Of a stretch of 64,000 bases of DNA, positions 11,050 to 23,100 are shown piece after piece. Both the position numbers and the translations under genes were made by a program. Numbering within the stretch: position 1 is the stretch's first letter; every line of letters begins with the position of its first letter. A model generated the notes under the pieces. That model had not been told where the DNA came from, ran no database searches, and worked only from the letters and a program-made list of their open reading frames with translations. The stretch comes from Dichetophora obliterata (lineage: Eukaryota; Arthropoda; Insecta; Diptera; Sciomyzidae): positions 114,382,715 through 114,446,714 of the forward strand of contig OY986437.1 of NCBI GenBank assembly GCA_963920525.1, in the 5' to 3' direction.

Positions 11050-11195
11050 TGAAATCTTACCTGATATTGAAACCTTTTCAATATCAGGCCATTCAGAAGC
11101 CGTTCTCCGTAGTTAGTCGCAGTTACGATGGTCGAAGTCAAGATAGTGATCGTTTCGCAAAAAATTACTTTTACAAAAAGTGCTTAAAACGTTTA
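11050..11195. repeat. Dispersed repeat shared with 34810-34910
   Basis: CCATTCAGAAGCCGTTCTCC, then ATGGTCGAAGTCAAGATAGT, GATCG and TTCGCAAAAAA..AGTGCTTAAA, all recur at 34819-34900 with few differences. Confidence 0.75.
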
Positions 11196-13139
11196 AATAA
11201 TTTCTTTATTGTAAATCTAAATGCACAATAAAGTGTCCAATCGTGATACTGTCGGATTTTCCGCTCTCCAGAAAGCTTTCTTCTCGACGTGACGTGAACA
11301 CAAAAGTAATGTTCCTTTAAATTTCGATGTTCGTTGTCAAATTTTAAAGTATTCAGAACCCAGCTAGACACGTAACTGTTAGATAACGTGTTATTTAACA
11401 CGAGTGCTAACACGCTTCGTGTTATTTCCCCTTAAAAAATCCATACAAAACTTGTTAAATTTGTTCTAGAGGTAGGTAAAAGTATAACAAGGTTTGCATC
11501 TCTGACTCTCATACGTGTGATCTGGCATCTCAGTCTACCATCCATGTTTTATCCATTAGAAAAATGTATACCTGAACTGCTCACACCAATTACATTTTCA
11601 GCGTACTCACTTCTCCCCCCCTAGCAGTTGTATCATGACCAACCCCTAGAAATCAAGCATAGATTTTTTTTCATTTTTAAAACACAATTTTTGAATAAAT
11701 TTCTTTAATGACGACTGCATACATATAAATTGCGACTATAAAAATGAAAACAAACGCACATACGATAGTAAAAATACACGTTTTTTATCAACACCAGCAA
11801 TGGCAGCAGCAGTTTGTACAATGTACATGCATATTGGAAAATGTTTTTAATTGATATGCTTGGTAATTTGTATTACCCAGGAATCTATTTAGTTTCCTGA
11901 AAAGAAAAAATTTTTAATTTGATTAATATAATTTGTAAACTTCCTTTAGATTGCACGGCTCTTTGTTGCAGCCACACTTATGATACCACCATCCAAAAGC
12001 TTATGTCACAGATAATATATTAGAAAGATGTGCCACCGCCATACAAGCAAGTGGCACAGTAAAATTTGAATGCGGATTTATCATAAATCCACATAAAAGC
12101 TTTATGAGAGTCAGCGAGCGAACGATTTAAAGCTTTTGAGAGCGAGAGGATTAGTAAGCGACAATGTGAGCGAATGTGAGCACAATATTGAAAAGCAATA
12201 GAAATGATATTTAAAGATTTGATGCCCGAAACATCTGAATAAACGATGTAGCTGCCAACAAAATGTAGCAGAATTTCATTAAGTTTTACTTAAAAAATGT
12301 GGGCAACTTTTTTACTAAACTACCCTACGAACATTATATAATTTAAAGTTATTATATTTTTTAGCATTATCTCTTATCTTTTTGTTATATAATTTCAAGA
12401 ATATAATTTCATAAATATGACATAATCTAGATATTTTTTGTGTGCTGACATGGTTTTTTTTGCCGTTTTGCCACATGATATTTTTAGTGTTATATTATTG
12501 TAAGGGCGATTCCATCAGTTGAAGCTTAGCTGCGAATAATGTTGTAAGCAATATATTTTAAGTTGTTATTTTGCGGAAAAACTTTATTTAACTACTGTTA
12601 TATATCTTTATTATATTATTGCAAATACATGCTTTACTATATGAAAAGTACTCAGAAATGCAATTTTCAATTGTTCTTATTTATACAACAAAAACATTTT
12701 TTGAGTTATTTTTTAAGTAAAAATTTAATATTTTGGACCGTTTTTGAAAAAATATAATTAAATATATTTTATATGAATATAATTAAAGAATATATTCACT
12801 GACCTAACGCTACAGTTGAAACTATTTTTGTAAAGTGCTTTTATTAAAACTTTGATCAAAAAAATTTAAATTAAATATATTTAAATATAGCGGATATATT
12901 TGCATCGAAAGTCAAAGTTTTGATTTTCATGCCGTTTTTTCTCATTCTTGGGGAACGAAGTTTTATGAAAAAGTCGTTGTACCAAAAATTTCTGAAATTC
13001 TAACGATATGTGAATGTTTTTAGTATTAAACTTACTGAAATTTTTTAAATTTAATTTGCGAAAAATTTTTTTCAAGAAAGATTTTCAATATCAAAATTTA
13101 CCTAAATGAAAATAGGTGGAATGAGCGTGATCAAAACAA
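11196..13139. other. No gene recognised
   Basis: Long AT-rich interval. Small palindromic pieces such as ATAACGTGTTATTTAACACG (about 11384) are present, but no ORF above background and no clear element ends were seen. Confidence 0.5.
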
Positions 13140-13684
13140 ACAGCCTTATTCTGGTTGTTAGCTTAACAAGAAATAGTTAAGGAGCTCTTGTTAAGCTGAT
13201 TGTTATGTTATGTAAATGTTGGTATTCTTAAAAATCATTAACAACATAAAAGCTTAAAAAGCTTTTAAAGTTCACCATGCATGGTGAAAATCGATATGCC
13301 TATTGAAAGAAGAGATGCGTATATAAACAGATGCTTCGAGTGCAGCTTGTGACTTTGCAAGTGTTTGAAAAATTTGCCACGGCTACTGAAAGATTTCATT
13401 ATCAACACTTAAAATAAGTAAAAAATTCCTCCATTTTTCAGTTTAATGTATTTAAACTCAATATTATATTATAATTTGTATTTTTTTATTATTTTCACAA
13501 CAATTTTCTATCCAAGCACATAAGCACATACATTTCATTCGTTGTTAAGACTCTTTCTGTTATTAACAAAATTGTAAGGAAAAGAGCTTTTAAATTTGCA
13601 GCAGAATACGAAACCTTAAGAAATTGTTAATATTAACTATTTTGTTAATGTGGTGAGCTTAGTTAAGCTGCCAGAATAGGGTTG
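13140..13684. mobile_element. MITE with imperfect TIR ACARCCYTATTCTGG
   Basis: ACAGCCTTATTCTGG..AGCTTAAC at 13140 pairs with ..AGTTAAGCT..CCAGAATAGGGTTGT ending at 13684. The interior is AT-rich with repeated TTGTTAA motifs and no ORF. Target duplication is not clear. Confidence 0.65.
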
Positions 13685-13772
13685 TAAGTATGTTACAATC
13701 TAATCTAGGATGCACACAATATGTGTACTCAAATTGAGCGAAGTCCGTTAAGCTATTTAGATTTGTATTAAT

Positions 13773-13933
13773 GGCCGCATTCTAGCCGAAAAAGTGCTCA
13801 AGAACTGTTCCACAACTTTCGGGCTGAATGGTATGCTCTCACAGAACATGTTCCTTGAGATGTCACAATTTATATAGCGAAAATATTTTATGCTACTTCG
13901 CTACTTGAGCACTTTTTCGGCTAGAATGCGGCC
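13773..13933. mobile_element. MITE with 30-bp perfect TIR (GGCCGCATTCTAGCC)
   Basis: The first 30 bp (GGCCGCATTCTAGCCGAAAA..) equal the reverse complement of the last 30 bp. AAT flanks both sides (13770-13772, 13934-13936). 161 bp, non-coding. It shares the first ten terminal bases with the 46753 and 63854 elements. Confidence 0.9.
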
Positions 13934-14009
13934 AATGTCAATTAAACAAACAAACAAACAAACCAGAAAATAACTTTTATTAATATAGACTTTGTGTTAA
14001 ATTGTATGA

Positions 14010-15345
14010 GTATTGTAGAACGAATGCAATTCGAAAAGAATTGAAGAATTTTCAAAGATTTTTCGATTTTTTTAAGTTTTGAAAAATATGTCCCCAGTTA
14101 TGATCCTATAACTTCAAAAGTATTTTTTCATATTACAAAATTTATACATGTTTGCAAATAAGACGTTTATATCTTTCATTTAAGCTATCATTTGTATTGA
14201 TCTAACGATTTTTGTATAAACTTTCTAAATTCTACATTTGTGAAAGAGTTTAGAAAATATGGTTAATACTCAAAATTACCTCCTATATAGGCCAAATCGG
14301 ATAGCTTTATAATTATATTTCGTAAAGTCTCAGAATTCGGTATTCGACCACAATTTACAAGTAGCGTTTCCCTGATAACATATGATGGGCGTTGGTCAAG
14401 GGGGCGTGGCACCTCCTACACCACCCAAATTTGCGATATCGAATTGCTTTGGAGTTATAGGCCGCATAGCCTCGGAATTCGGTATTCGACCACAATTTAC
14501 TCTTGCCGTTTCACTGACAACATGTTATGAGCGTTTGGCAACGAGGGCGTGGCAGCAACGCACAGTGTTTGAGCTAGTTTTTTATACCACCGCGAAGATT
14601 TCGTTCTTTTGTTTTGATTTCTTTTTGACGTATCTTTGTCGAGTTATTTCTGTTATTTTACTCATTTCAAAGAGTTTACAATGTTGCAAATCCTATAACG
14701 TAAAATTGCGGTTTAGGGATTTTTAAAATTAGCTAAAAACACTAAGAACATTGTTTGTAAACAAAATCTTTAGTTAAATGTATGATAATTAAGTTTTAAA
14801 AGTCTGAAGAATTTGTTTAGTACGAACTCACCACGTCGACTTTGATGCAGGTAGTTTTGAGTATTTTTACTAAAACTGAAATACGTAAATATCCAACCTG
14901 CCAGAATCATACTTTTTACCTTAATATTTTCGTTGAAATATTTTTTTTTTAACAACAAAGTAAAAATAAAACCAAATTATATATCAAAGTCATATCTTTA
15001 CGCACTTTAACATGGGGGAAATGTTAAATAAACAGTATATTTAAAACTCTTTCACAAATAAGGTATTCGGAAAATGTCTACAAAAATCGTACAAATATCG
15101 TATAAAAAAGCTTAAATAATAGGTATAAATTTCTCATTTGTAAATATTTATAAAATTTGTAAAATAAATTAATACTTTTTTAGTTATAGAATCATAACTG
15201 GGGAAATATTTTTAAAAACTAAAAAAAGTCGAAAAAACTTCTGAAAAAAATTCGAACCAACCTGGAAAAGTCTCAATGTTTTTTATTATCTAGAAAAAAT
15301 ACTCAATCGAACTAGCAACGCCGTTTTCGTCGCGAAAATTTTTTT
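14010..15345 (-). repeat. Long repeat element with inverted ends, copy 1
   Basis: Its reverse complement aligns along its length with 26549-27965: shared pieces include TCCAACCTGCC/AACAGGTTGGA, the ACTAGCT..CACGCCC..GTTGCCAAACGC block, GAATTCGGTATTCGAC and the AATCGAAC..GCGAAAA end. The left and right ends are inverted copies of each other (AAAAATATGTCCCCAGTTATGATCC versus the right end). Inside, the block GAATTCGGTATTCGACCACA occurs twice about 150 bp apart (near 14334 and 14476). No transposase seen. Confidence 0.75.
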
Positions 15346-16733
15346 TTCAATTTGTTTACCACTGTTATTAATTTGTTATTAGTTTTTTAATAAAAAATAC
15401 AATGAATAAAAAATTTTGTTATTCACTACTATTTTATGAATAAAATGTTCGCTATTAATTTTTTTATTAATTTTTGATTCATTATTAATTTTTTATTCAT
15501 TATAAATTTCGTATTAATTTTTCATTTACATTTGAATAATAAATAAAATGGAAAAAAAAACTTGTTAATCACTTTTAACCAAATTAATAGTAAATAAAAA
15601 ATGAATAATGACTATAAAATTAATAATGAATAACACATGAATAGACAATGAATCAAAAAATAATAATGTATAAAATTAATTATTGAAAAATTTGAAATTC
15701 TTTTTGAATTGCATTCTTTGTAAATAGCATTCATACGAATAAAAAAATAATTAATTATTCTGAATAACGAAAAAAAATAATTGAAATTAATTACTAATCA
15801 ATTTTTTAAAATTCAATGTGAATTAAAAATTTTATTTATAAAACAATTTTGAATTCAATGAATGGATTTGTATGTCGTTATTTAGTTTTCCTTAAGATTC
15901 TGAATATATATGCAGATTTTACTGCTCTGGCTAAGTCAATCAAAAATAGTCAATATTAATAGCAAGCAGTGAATAAGAAAAATCTGCTTCGCACAAAATA
16001 AGGAAATCATCATGAAAATAATGCAAACAATCAAAAACATTTGTTGCTGTCAAGCAGAGATCACAACTGCTTGGTTCCAACAACAACAACAACGAAAAAA
16101 AAACAATTACAACATTAAATTTCACGACTCTCGTTAGCTATGAGAATCCGTGCAGGGGTGATCTATGCTGTGAAGCATTTTGGAGTGAAGAGTGATAGAG
16201 CATTGCAGAGAGAATGTACATGCAAGGATTGGAAACTTTTCTCTCAAGAAAGCTTTTTCATCGCGTTCACAAAAGCTTACGTATTGATCTGAAAAATAAT
16301 TGTTATTTTTTAATGTTATACGTGGCACATCTTAATACTATATAATCTTTGCTCATGTTGTTTGATGAATTATTGCTGCTGCTGCCGAGATGCTGCACGT
16401 GGCGTTTAAAACTGCGATAGCATTGATTTTGCTGATTTTTGAACAATTGTAATATATTCAATTCATTATATTATTTTATTTGACAGCGAACATCAAAAAT
16501 TAACACCGATCACTTTGATATGTTGGTTTATATTTTTGGTCTTCCAGTACATTTGAAGCGAGCACAAAGTAAGATATATAAAGTAAGATATACAAATATG
16601 ACAACTTTCCTTGTTCAACATAAGCTAATAACATAAGAATGTGTTAGTGAACACAAAATATTGTTTTATTGTGTTTGTAAACTTGTTAGATCTGTCCAGC
16701 TGGGAACGAAGTGTTTAAAAAAAAAGGACATTT
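15346..16733. other. Low-complexity AT-rich DNA, no gene seen
   Basis: 15360-15870 is dominated by TTATT/ATTAAT/GAATAA runs. 15900-16733 has no recognisable ORF or element. Confidence 0.55.
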
Positions 16734-16875
16734 ACTGCATTAATCTGTATCACGAAGCAGCACACCAACGACAAGCAAGACACGAGAAGCAATACTTTTT
16801 TCTATACGAAATTCTATTGCTTCTCGTGTCTTGCTTGTCGTTGGTGTGCTGCTTCGTGATACAGATTAATGCAGT
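16734..16875. repeat. Perfect inverted repeat: 61-bp arms, 20-nt loop
   Basis: Left arm 16734-16794 begins ACTGCATTAATCTGTATCAC. Right arm 16815-16875 is its exact reverse complement, with no mismatch over 61 bp. The 20-nt loop is 16795-16814. Transcription through it would give a fully paired long hairpin RNA. Outside the arms pairing stops immediately. No TSD or terminal transposon motif is apparent. Confidence 0.97.
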
Positions 16876-17097
16876 TAGAACTTTTTGAAAAGATAATTGA
16901 ACAAGTTATGCTTTTATTAGTGAATATTAAAATACAAATATACTGTACAATATTAAAAAAAAACATATTTGTGATAAAAAAATTAGATTATATTTGCAAT
17001 AATCGAAGAAAACTTATTTATTTTTGTGACATCAGAATCCCATGAAAATAATAATCAGCCGTGGAAGTTTCTTTATCATAACAAAAAACAGCTGCTA

Positions 17098-17530
17098 AAG
17101 CCCGTATGATACTTCATTGTTTTGTCCAATTTCAAAATCTGAAAAGTAGTGGCGCGTGAGCTAGACAGATATATATTGTTGGAAAAGGATGAAAACGTGC
17201 ATGGTGCCAGTTTTTTACATCTCCGCGACGTGACTATTTTATCTCTCTGTTCTTCTTGGTTGCGGAAGAAAGAGCTCAAGCTTGTTCTTGACACTTAATA
17301 TTTGATCGAAACTGATCGAAACTGATCGAAACTTTACGACGAACGAATTGAGAGAAATGTCAAAAACAATGCATTGAAAATGCTGTCCGTCGCACAGTTT
17401 TTTCCCAATTTGTACTATATGCGTATACACTCACACTTCTTGAATTTTAGCTTTAGCTCTATTTTAACTGCTTTAGTTTCATTTTCAATGAATAAAAATT
17501 GGACAACACAATGAAGTATCATACGGGCTT
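17098..17530. mobile_element. Tc1/mariner-type MITE (TIR AAGCCCGTATGATACTTCAT)
   Basis: About 35-bp TIRs with one mismatch; TA at 17096-17097 and 17531-17532. 433 bp, no transposase. It contains a 10-bp motif (TGATCGAAAC) in three tandem copies at 17303-17332. Confidence 0.9.
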
Positions 17531-17532
17531 TA

Positions 17533-18542
17533 TCAAAGCAAATAATAAAAAAATAGCATAAAATCAAATTGGAAATTATAATTCTAAGGAGTTCGGTAAG
17601 AAAACCAACTAAAATATAACATAAATAACGTTATGAATGTAATAAAAAATAATTTGTATCTTTATAGACGCATGGAATCAATACAAAACATTTCTTGCGC
17701 AGGTGCAACTAAAAAAAATCTTTGCGGCATCTGAATGTTCCTGACCAACGCACAGTGGACGAAATGGCTAATTTAGCGGTATTAAATTAATAACTCCAAA
17801 ATAAATAAAGATATCGAAATGAAATTGGGCATGGGGGTTAATGAATATATAATACACAAATTTGTGAAGTCATATATTTCTAGAATTTTCGTTGTTGTTG
17901 TTGTGCGACTTTTTCTTCTCGTCTATACAACCAAGAAACAAGGTATGAAAACTTTGCAATCTTTCCAAAATTATGAGATTTTGTAAAAATATGATGGTAG
18001 AAGAGACAAAAAAAAATTACACGGGTATCGGCGTCTTAAAAGTTGACTTCTAAATATGTTATTAATATGGGTTTTAATTTGACACTTTTTAGACCCTACA
18101 CCTGAACAAGTCAGGGTACATTAGCAGGAGAAGGAGTTTAGATAATTGGATAAAACTTAGTACTGATACTTGTTTACACCCAAGAATGTGCAGCATTGAA
18201 TTTTTTGGAATCGGCACAGGGACACGTTCACTTCCCATACAATCCACTATAGTAAAAATCATAATTCAATTAAATTTTTAATTTTTGTTTATTTGTTTTT
18301 TTGCACTTTTAAGCAATTTTTTTTTTAATTTAGTAATTAATTATAATAATAACTGATTAAAAAATTATGCCGAATCTGATTTTTATTTATTTTAATGTTT
18401 TAAATATAAAAAAAAATATAGCTAATGCAAATAGCTTAAGGAAAATATATCTGTTTCCAATCAGAATCAGAACCATCAGCGTCTTATTGAGTATTTGGCT
18501 CTGAAAGCAAATGAAGCACATCTCTATCTATTTTTATATTAT
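17533..18542. other. No gene recognised
   Basis: AT-rich, several short simple-sequence runs. No element ends were identified. Confidence 0.5.
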
Positions 18543-18930
18543 ACTAGCTGAACCCGGTGTGCTTCGCTACTCCCCTCGTTATAAAATAAAATTAAAAGTA
18601 TTTATATATTTTTCACGCCATCAAATTTTCGAAATAAGTCCACCCCAGCGCCACCTACCGTGTCCATTTATACACAAATTATTTTCTTATGATCAAACAA
18701 ACATACATTCTGAATTTCAGTTAAATTGGTCCATAAATTCAAATTTTCGATATAAGTCCACCCCAGCGCCACCTATCGGGTCCAAATATAGCCTATGTTA
18801 CCCACCGTACCAAGATGAACATTACCTGAAAATTTCATCAAAATCGGCCCAGCCGTTTTGGAGTCCATACGTTACATACATACACACATCCTATTTTATA
18901 TATATAGATTATATTATTTATATTATAAAT
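18543..18930 (+). mobile_element. Retroposon fragment resembling RTE-type 3' sequence
   Basis: Starts ACTAGCTGAACCCGGTGTGC and ends with AAATCGGCCCAGCCGTTTTGG..TACATACATACACAC..TATATATATAG. This arrangement is common to RTE-related retroposons of arthropods (family recognition from memory of the motif). Internally, AGTCCACCCCAGCGCCACCT is duplicated about 105 bp apart. It abuts and truncates the minus-strand gene fragment at 18936-19329. Confidence 0.6.
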
Positions 18931-18935
18931 GTTGG

Positions 18936-19329
18936 ATACATGTTGGTACGAGTGCTTTGTAAAATCCCCGTCCACGTAAAGAGACAAAGCCTCATCAGGA
19001 GTGAATGCAATAGCATTATTGGCCTCAGAAGCAATAGCTTTTTTAAGCTTTGCTGCCATCTGAGTATCAGAATGAAGCATTGATACCACTTCTGATGCGT
19101 TTCTTTTACCTGTCTTGTGTAAACTAACGCGCGTGGCCACTATAAGTTCATCGCATGAAGTTTTATTCACACGCTCTGCAACTTTATAAACTTGGGTCTT
19201 CGAAGTAGATTCTGTGAACTCTTTTGCAGGTCGTCCAATATTAATGCTATTAGTTGGCTCAACTTATATAATCTCACTGCCCAACCAATCTTTATTACGT
19301 TCTTCAAAAACTGAACGTCCTGTTGCACT
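18936..19329 (-). pseudogene. Fragment of an uncharacterised insect gene family (WL..GRP..F..S type)
   Basis: Read on the minus strand, the sequence gives a segment like FEERNKDWLGSEI, a stop, then INIGRPAKEFTESTSKTQ and DELIVATRVSLHKTGKRNAS, followed by an open stretch to about 18936. The pattern (aromatic-N..WL, a GRPxKxF-like segment, a Ser/Lys-rich stretch, then a helix with LxxTGKR) matches the layout of the exon at 56480-57039, so both appear to belong to one family. I recognise similar sequences as unnamed proteins in arthropods; function unknown. It carries a stop near 19265 and its 3' end is cut by the RTE-like repeat. Confidence 0.5.
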
Positions 19330-19818
19330 TCTTCTACTTTTCTACTATTTTGCCTAAGAAGTTCCTCAATTTTTTTATTTCTCGGTACTGCTCTTCATTA
19401 TACTTTGTTTTGTCTATTATATTATTAAGCACGTGGGCTTTCATATTCGAAAATTTCTTAGTAGGGACGTTCTCATTGTGCCAAATTAAAAAAGGCTGCG
19501 TTTGGAAACGAATAAACTGGCAAGAACTGGCAGATCATTTTGGACGTTTCAAAACAACAGTAAAACAAATAAATAAAAAAGACAAGAACCACATCGAATC
19601 CGATCGAATCCAATAATTAGCACTCCACGAAACTATAGTATATACCACTTAAAACATGTTATCACAAATGTTTCCTACTACAATTAAACTAAAATATTAA
19701 ACTAAATAAACACAGGCCACAAACATTAATGTTTTAGTAAATACATACCATCCATTTTATAAAAAAAATTCATTTACAAAAATTTCAATCAACTGCGTGA
19801 ATATTGACAAAATGCACG
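19330..19818 (-). other. Possible upstream coding remnant of the same gene
   Basis: The minus strand at about 19340-19475 is open and reads NENVPTKKFSNMKAHVLNNI and onward before a stop, so it may be more of the broken gene downstream. Not identifiable alone. The rest shows nothing. Confidence 0.3.
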
Positions 19819-19941
19819 CACTGAGTAAATAAGCGCCAAAATCTTTCAATGCACTTGCGGCAATATATGTTACATTTAAAAGCTTACAGCTATGCGAATA
19901 TTGAAAGCAAAACAAAAGTGAAAACGTTAATTTACTCAGTG
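19819..19941. mobile_element. Short MITE (TIR CACTGAGTAAAT)
   Basis: CACTGAGTAAATAAGCG..CTTTCAAT at the left pairs with ATTGAAAG..CGTTAATTTACTCAGTG at the right. 123 bp, non-coding; flanking duplication unclear. Confidence 0.7.
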
Positions 19942-20156
19942 GAGTGTTGGTAATCGATGAAATACAAAAAAATTTTCGATTTAAAAGTTGCGAAATTTGA
20001 CTTAAATGCCGCTAGATCAGTGTTTTCAACCACTGTGCAACGTGGCTCTGAGGACGTGGACAAATTTTAAAACGAATTTTTAAATGATTTTTTATGCTTC
20101 AGGTTTATTAAAAACTTCAGAGTAAATAAGGAACTTTAAAAGTATTTGTCCAGGAA

Positions 20157-20361
20157 AATAAAAGCACATCTGCCATCACGCAGAGCAGACAGCTTGTCTA
20201 TTAGTACAAAACTGGCGTGTGTTCTCCATTTTCTTGCAGAAGACGGAAGTCAGGAAGCTACTGCCAAAGATTACCGGGTGGGCACTGGCCAGTCTACGTT
20301 CTGCGAGGAGCCTGCAGAATTCGTACACTTTATAGAGGCTCAGCTGGCGCAATTTAATTAG
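20157..20361 (+). pseudogene. PIF/Harbinger (HARBI1-like) transposase N-terminal fragment
   Basis: The frame encodes LPSRRADSLSISTKLACVLH, FLAEDGSQEATAKDYRVG and TGQSTFCE. This matches the HARBI1/PIF N-terminal layout in which a helix ending in a 'LRFLA.GS' motif precedes a 'VSQSTVSR'-like HTH. The DDE catalytic domain is missing and the frame ends at a stop at 20359-20361. It is a short remnant with no ATG of its own. An alternative origin from another HTH gene cannot be excluded. Confidence 0.55.
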
Positions 20362-20376
20362 AGTTGTTTAATTTAA

Positions 20377-21470
20377 CCCTTTCAATGGCTAAAAAACTAA
20401 AAACTAAGAACTAAGGTCCTAAAAAGATGTAAAAAACATACCTTTGATTTTTATAACAACAATTTTTTTCTGTGATTTCTTAAAGGTATCTCAATATTTT
20501 AGATCTTGTTTTAAAACCCTTTTAATTTTCTTATCATTAAAAGCCCAAAAAAAAAACAAAAAAAAGAAGATTTTTAGTCAAAAAAAAAAAATTAAAAAAT
20601 TAATAAAAATTTAGAATAGTCAAAAAATTTTGTTTGCTTTTCTTTGGCACAAAATCTTAATTTTTATTAATGTAAATACTTTATTTTTCGTTTTCCCGAT
20701 GAATTGAAAAATGTGTTTACAAAAATATTTTTACCTAAACGCTCAAAAATAAAAAACAACAACAGTAAAACTGTCCAAAAGTAGTGATTTTAAAGGTTTA
20801 TAAAATCCACAAATATTATTTTTTGGACTAATAATTTGGATTTACGTTCTTTAAAGTATTTCCTTTACATCGGTACCCATTTTGATGGGTTTCGAGACAA
20901 AACCATTTTTTAATTTTTGTCCACTAAACCAGGGTGCTTTTTTTGGGCTCCCGCTCTTTTGAGTTATCTTTGCTATGATTTTATCATTTTAAGATATTCG
21001 GAGCGTATGCGGATAAAATATTCACTTTTCTTTGTACTCCTCAGCTGCTTTCCCCATTAATCAAAATGTATTAAAGAAGGTGGAAGAGTTAGATGACTTT
21101 TATAAAATCAACACCGTACTGCTGTCAAAATAAAAAAAATGAAGTGATGCCATGTTTTGAGTGATAATCCAGTGAAAAATCCAATGTTTTGTTACTTGTT
21201 CCTATTGGTTCGAGATTTTGCCGATTTGTGCAAGTTTAATATTAATTTACAATTGAAAGTTTTCAATATGACTTTTTTAGTTATTATTTTGATTTTCTAT
21301 GATTTAAATACAAATTTTAAATGTTTAATAGTTTAAATCATTCTTGATTTTAAATACAAATTCTAGTTGTTTGATAGTTTAAAATCGTTTATTGAGCCTT
21401 AGGTCAGGTTAGAACAATTAATTGCTTCAACGAATTTTTTCCAAAGAAACAACAACATTTTCAATATGAA
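20377..21470. other. AT-rich DNA beginning with a piggyBac-type MITE end
   Basis: TTAA at 20373-20376 is followed by CCCTTTCAATGGC, as in the 44432 element. Following sequence (AACATACCTTTSATTTT, TTATCATTAAARCC) is also shared with that copy. No right end was found, so this copy is truncated. Remainder has no recognised content. Confidence 0.5.
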
Positions 21471-21479
21471 AGGGAAAAC

Positions 21480-21612
21480 ATTTTATGTAAAGGAAGCTGA
21501 TTTTATTGCAATTTCGGCCCTGCTACAGGCTTCATCAGAAATCTTTGTAATGCCGGCAGGAATCGAACCCGGGCCGTGCTCGCCATGTGCAAGCGCATTT
21601 TAGCTCACTACT
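21480..21612 (-). repeat. tRNA-derived SINE-like sequence
   Basis: On the minus strand, CCCGGGTTCGATTCCTGCCG contains a perfect pol III B-box (GGTTCGATTCC), preceded by AGTGAGCTAAAATGCGC as a degenerate A-box region. The flanking body has no tRNA fold, so this is a tRNA-like SINE head rather than a tRNA gene. Confidence 0.6.
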
Positions 21613-22980
21613 TTAATATTAATAATTAATGACAGTAAGATGATGCGAAAAACCATGAAAGGAAAGGATATTTTTCGCCGTAAGACAAAAAGCTTAAAGT
21701 TTTTCACGTAAAAAAAACTGATTGTATTTATATTAGATAAAGAAAAACGCCCCCCAAAAAACATGGCTTAACTTTACAACTAAAAAAAAAGCCTAAAATT
21801 TTGCTGCTTGTGAAGTTTTTTAGCTTAATCCCCTTTCCCGACTACAAAACTCCCACACAAAGGGAAAAGAAAAATAAAGTGGCATCACTACAATAAAATT
21901 TGACAGCGCTACGGTGTCGATTTCAAAGACGTCAACCTACTTCTTCCACCTTCATAAATACATTTTGTCGTTAATGAAGTTTGTATGCTGAAAACTTTTT
22001 AAAGAGCGACTTTGTTTTGATGAGAGATGTTGAGTTTTTATCGCTCGTGAATTTTGAAATGATAAACTCATTCAATCGCTCGCTTTCATTTGATTTGAAA
22101 CTTTAGTTAAACACTTCGCACATAATAAATTGAAAGGATTGAATCAATTATACTAAGAATTTTTCTTAATAATATATTTGATAAAAAAAACTTAAAAAAT
22201 CATTATATATTATGAAATTAAAGGAAACTGAGATAAATTAACAAAAAAGGAACATTTTAAAAATTTATTAAGTACTTAAATGTTTCATTGAAAAACGCAA
22301 AAAAATATAGTCATCATAAAACACATATTTTTTTATTAACAAGATCACTCGTTGAGTCAATAAATGAGCGAACGCAAAAATTCCACTAAAATGTGTTTAT
22401 CTTTGCAAAAACTCGCGAACGAGAAACAATAAATTAATAACGAAGAAAAAGCGTTGTTCAACTGGGTTTTTTTTTTTTGAAGAGCACTATCTACGAACGA
22501 ATTCTACACTCTAACAAAAATTCACGAGAATCAACTACAATAATTGCTGGCAACTGATTGCCTACATTTATTGTCGTTAAATCCCATAAAGCAAAATTAT
22601 AAATATTTATCGTTAAAAATGCGTGAATCCTCTCACCTACAATTATTTCTTTCGCTCTCTTGCAAAAACTCTCTTCTAAAATTATTTCTTCCAATCTTGT
22701 CTGCGCTTATAAAAAAAAACTAGAAATGCGTGAAGTCTATCAAGTAAGTTTTGAACATGGCAACAACATCAACTCTATATAGAGTCAATAACTCAGCAGA
22801 AGGCGCAACTCTTTCCTACATCAGTAGGCTTGAGTAATTAAGCTGTGACGAATCTACTGTTTAAGCTGTGTATAATTTCACACTTGTTCGATTAAAATCT
22901 TTGAAATCATATGACGTTAAAGCAGAGATGTTTATTTAAGGGCAAGAGTAAAATACCGCTGCTGGAGCGTTTTTAGAACG
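21613..22980. other. No gene recognised
   Basis: AT-rich; short ORFs only. Confidence 0.5.
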
Positions 22981-23100
22981 CTCTGAGCGAAAACACGCTG
23001 GAATAGCGTGAAAAGTAGAGAATATATATATTTTAGGGCTCTCTGAGCGAAAACACGCTAAAATAGCGTGAATAGTAGAGTAAATATACATATTTTGGAA
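22981..23100. repeat. 60-bp tandem duplication
   Basis: Two adjacent 60-bp units both start CTCTGAGCGAAAACACGCT (22981 and 23041) and differ at a handful of positions. Each unit includes ACACGCTNNAATAGCGTG, a small palindrome. Confidence 0.92.

Noticed and set aside
13310..13330. TATA box (GTATATAAAC) as a gene promoter
   Set aside because: Lies inside a MITE, with no downstream ORF; AT-rich sequence makes such matches common.
16661..16888. 75-aa plus-strand ORF over the hairpin
   Set aside because: It runs through both arms and the loop, has no ATG of its own at a plausible context beyond the first codon, and is explained by the inverted repeat.
18511..19083. 190-aa plus-strand ORF
   Set aside because: Spans the RTE-like retroposon and the antisense of the minus-strand gene fragment; its composition reflects repeat sequence, not a protein.
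21480..21612. tRNA gene on the minus strand
   Set aside because: B-box is perfect but no cloverleaf can be folded with proper acceptor and anticodon stems; SINE head preferred.
22981..23100. CRISPR-like array
   Set aside because: Two adjacent direct units without spacers in a eukaryotic repeat context.
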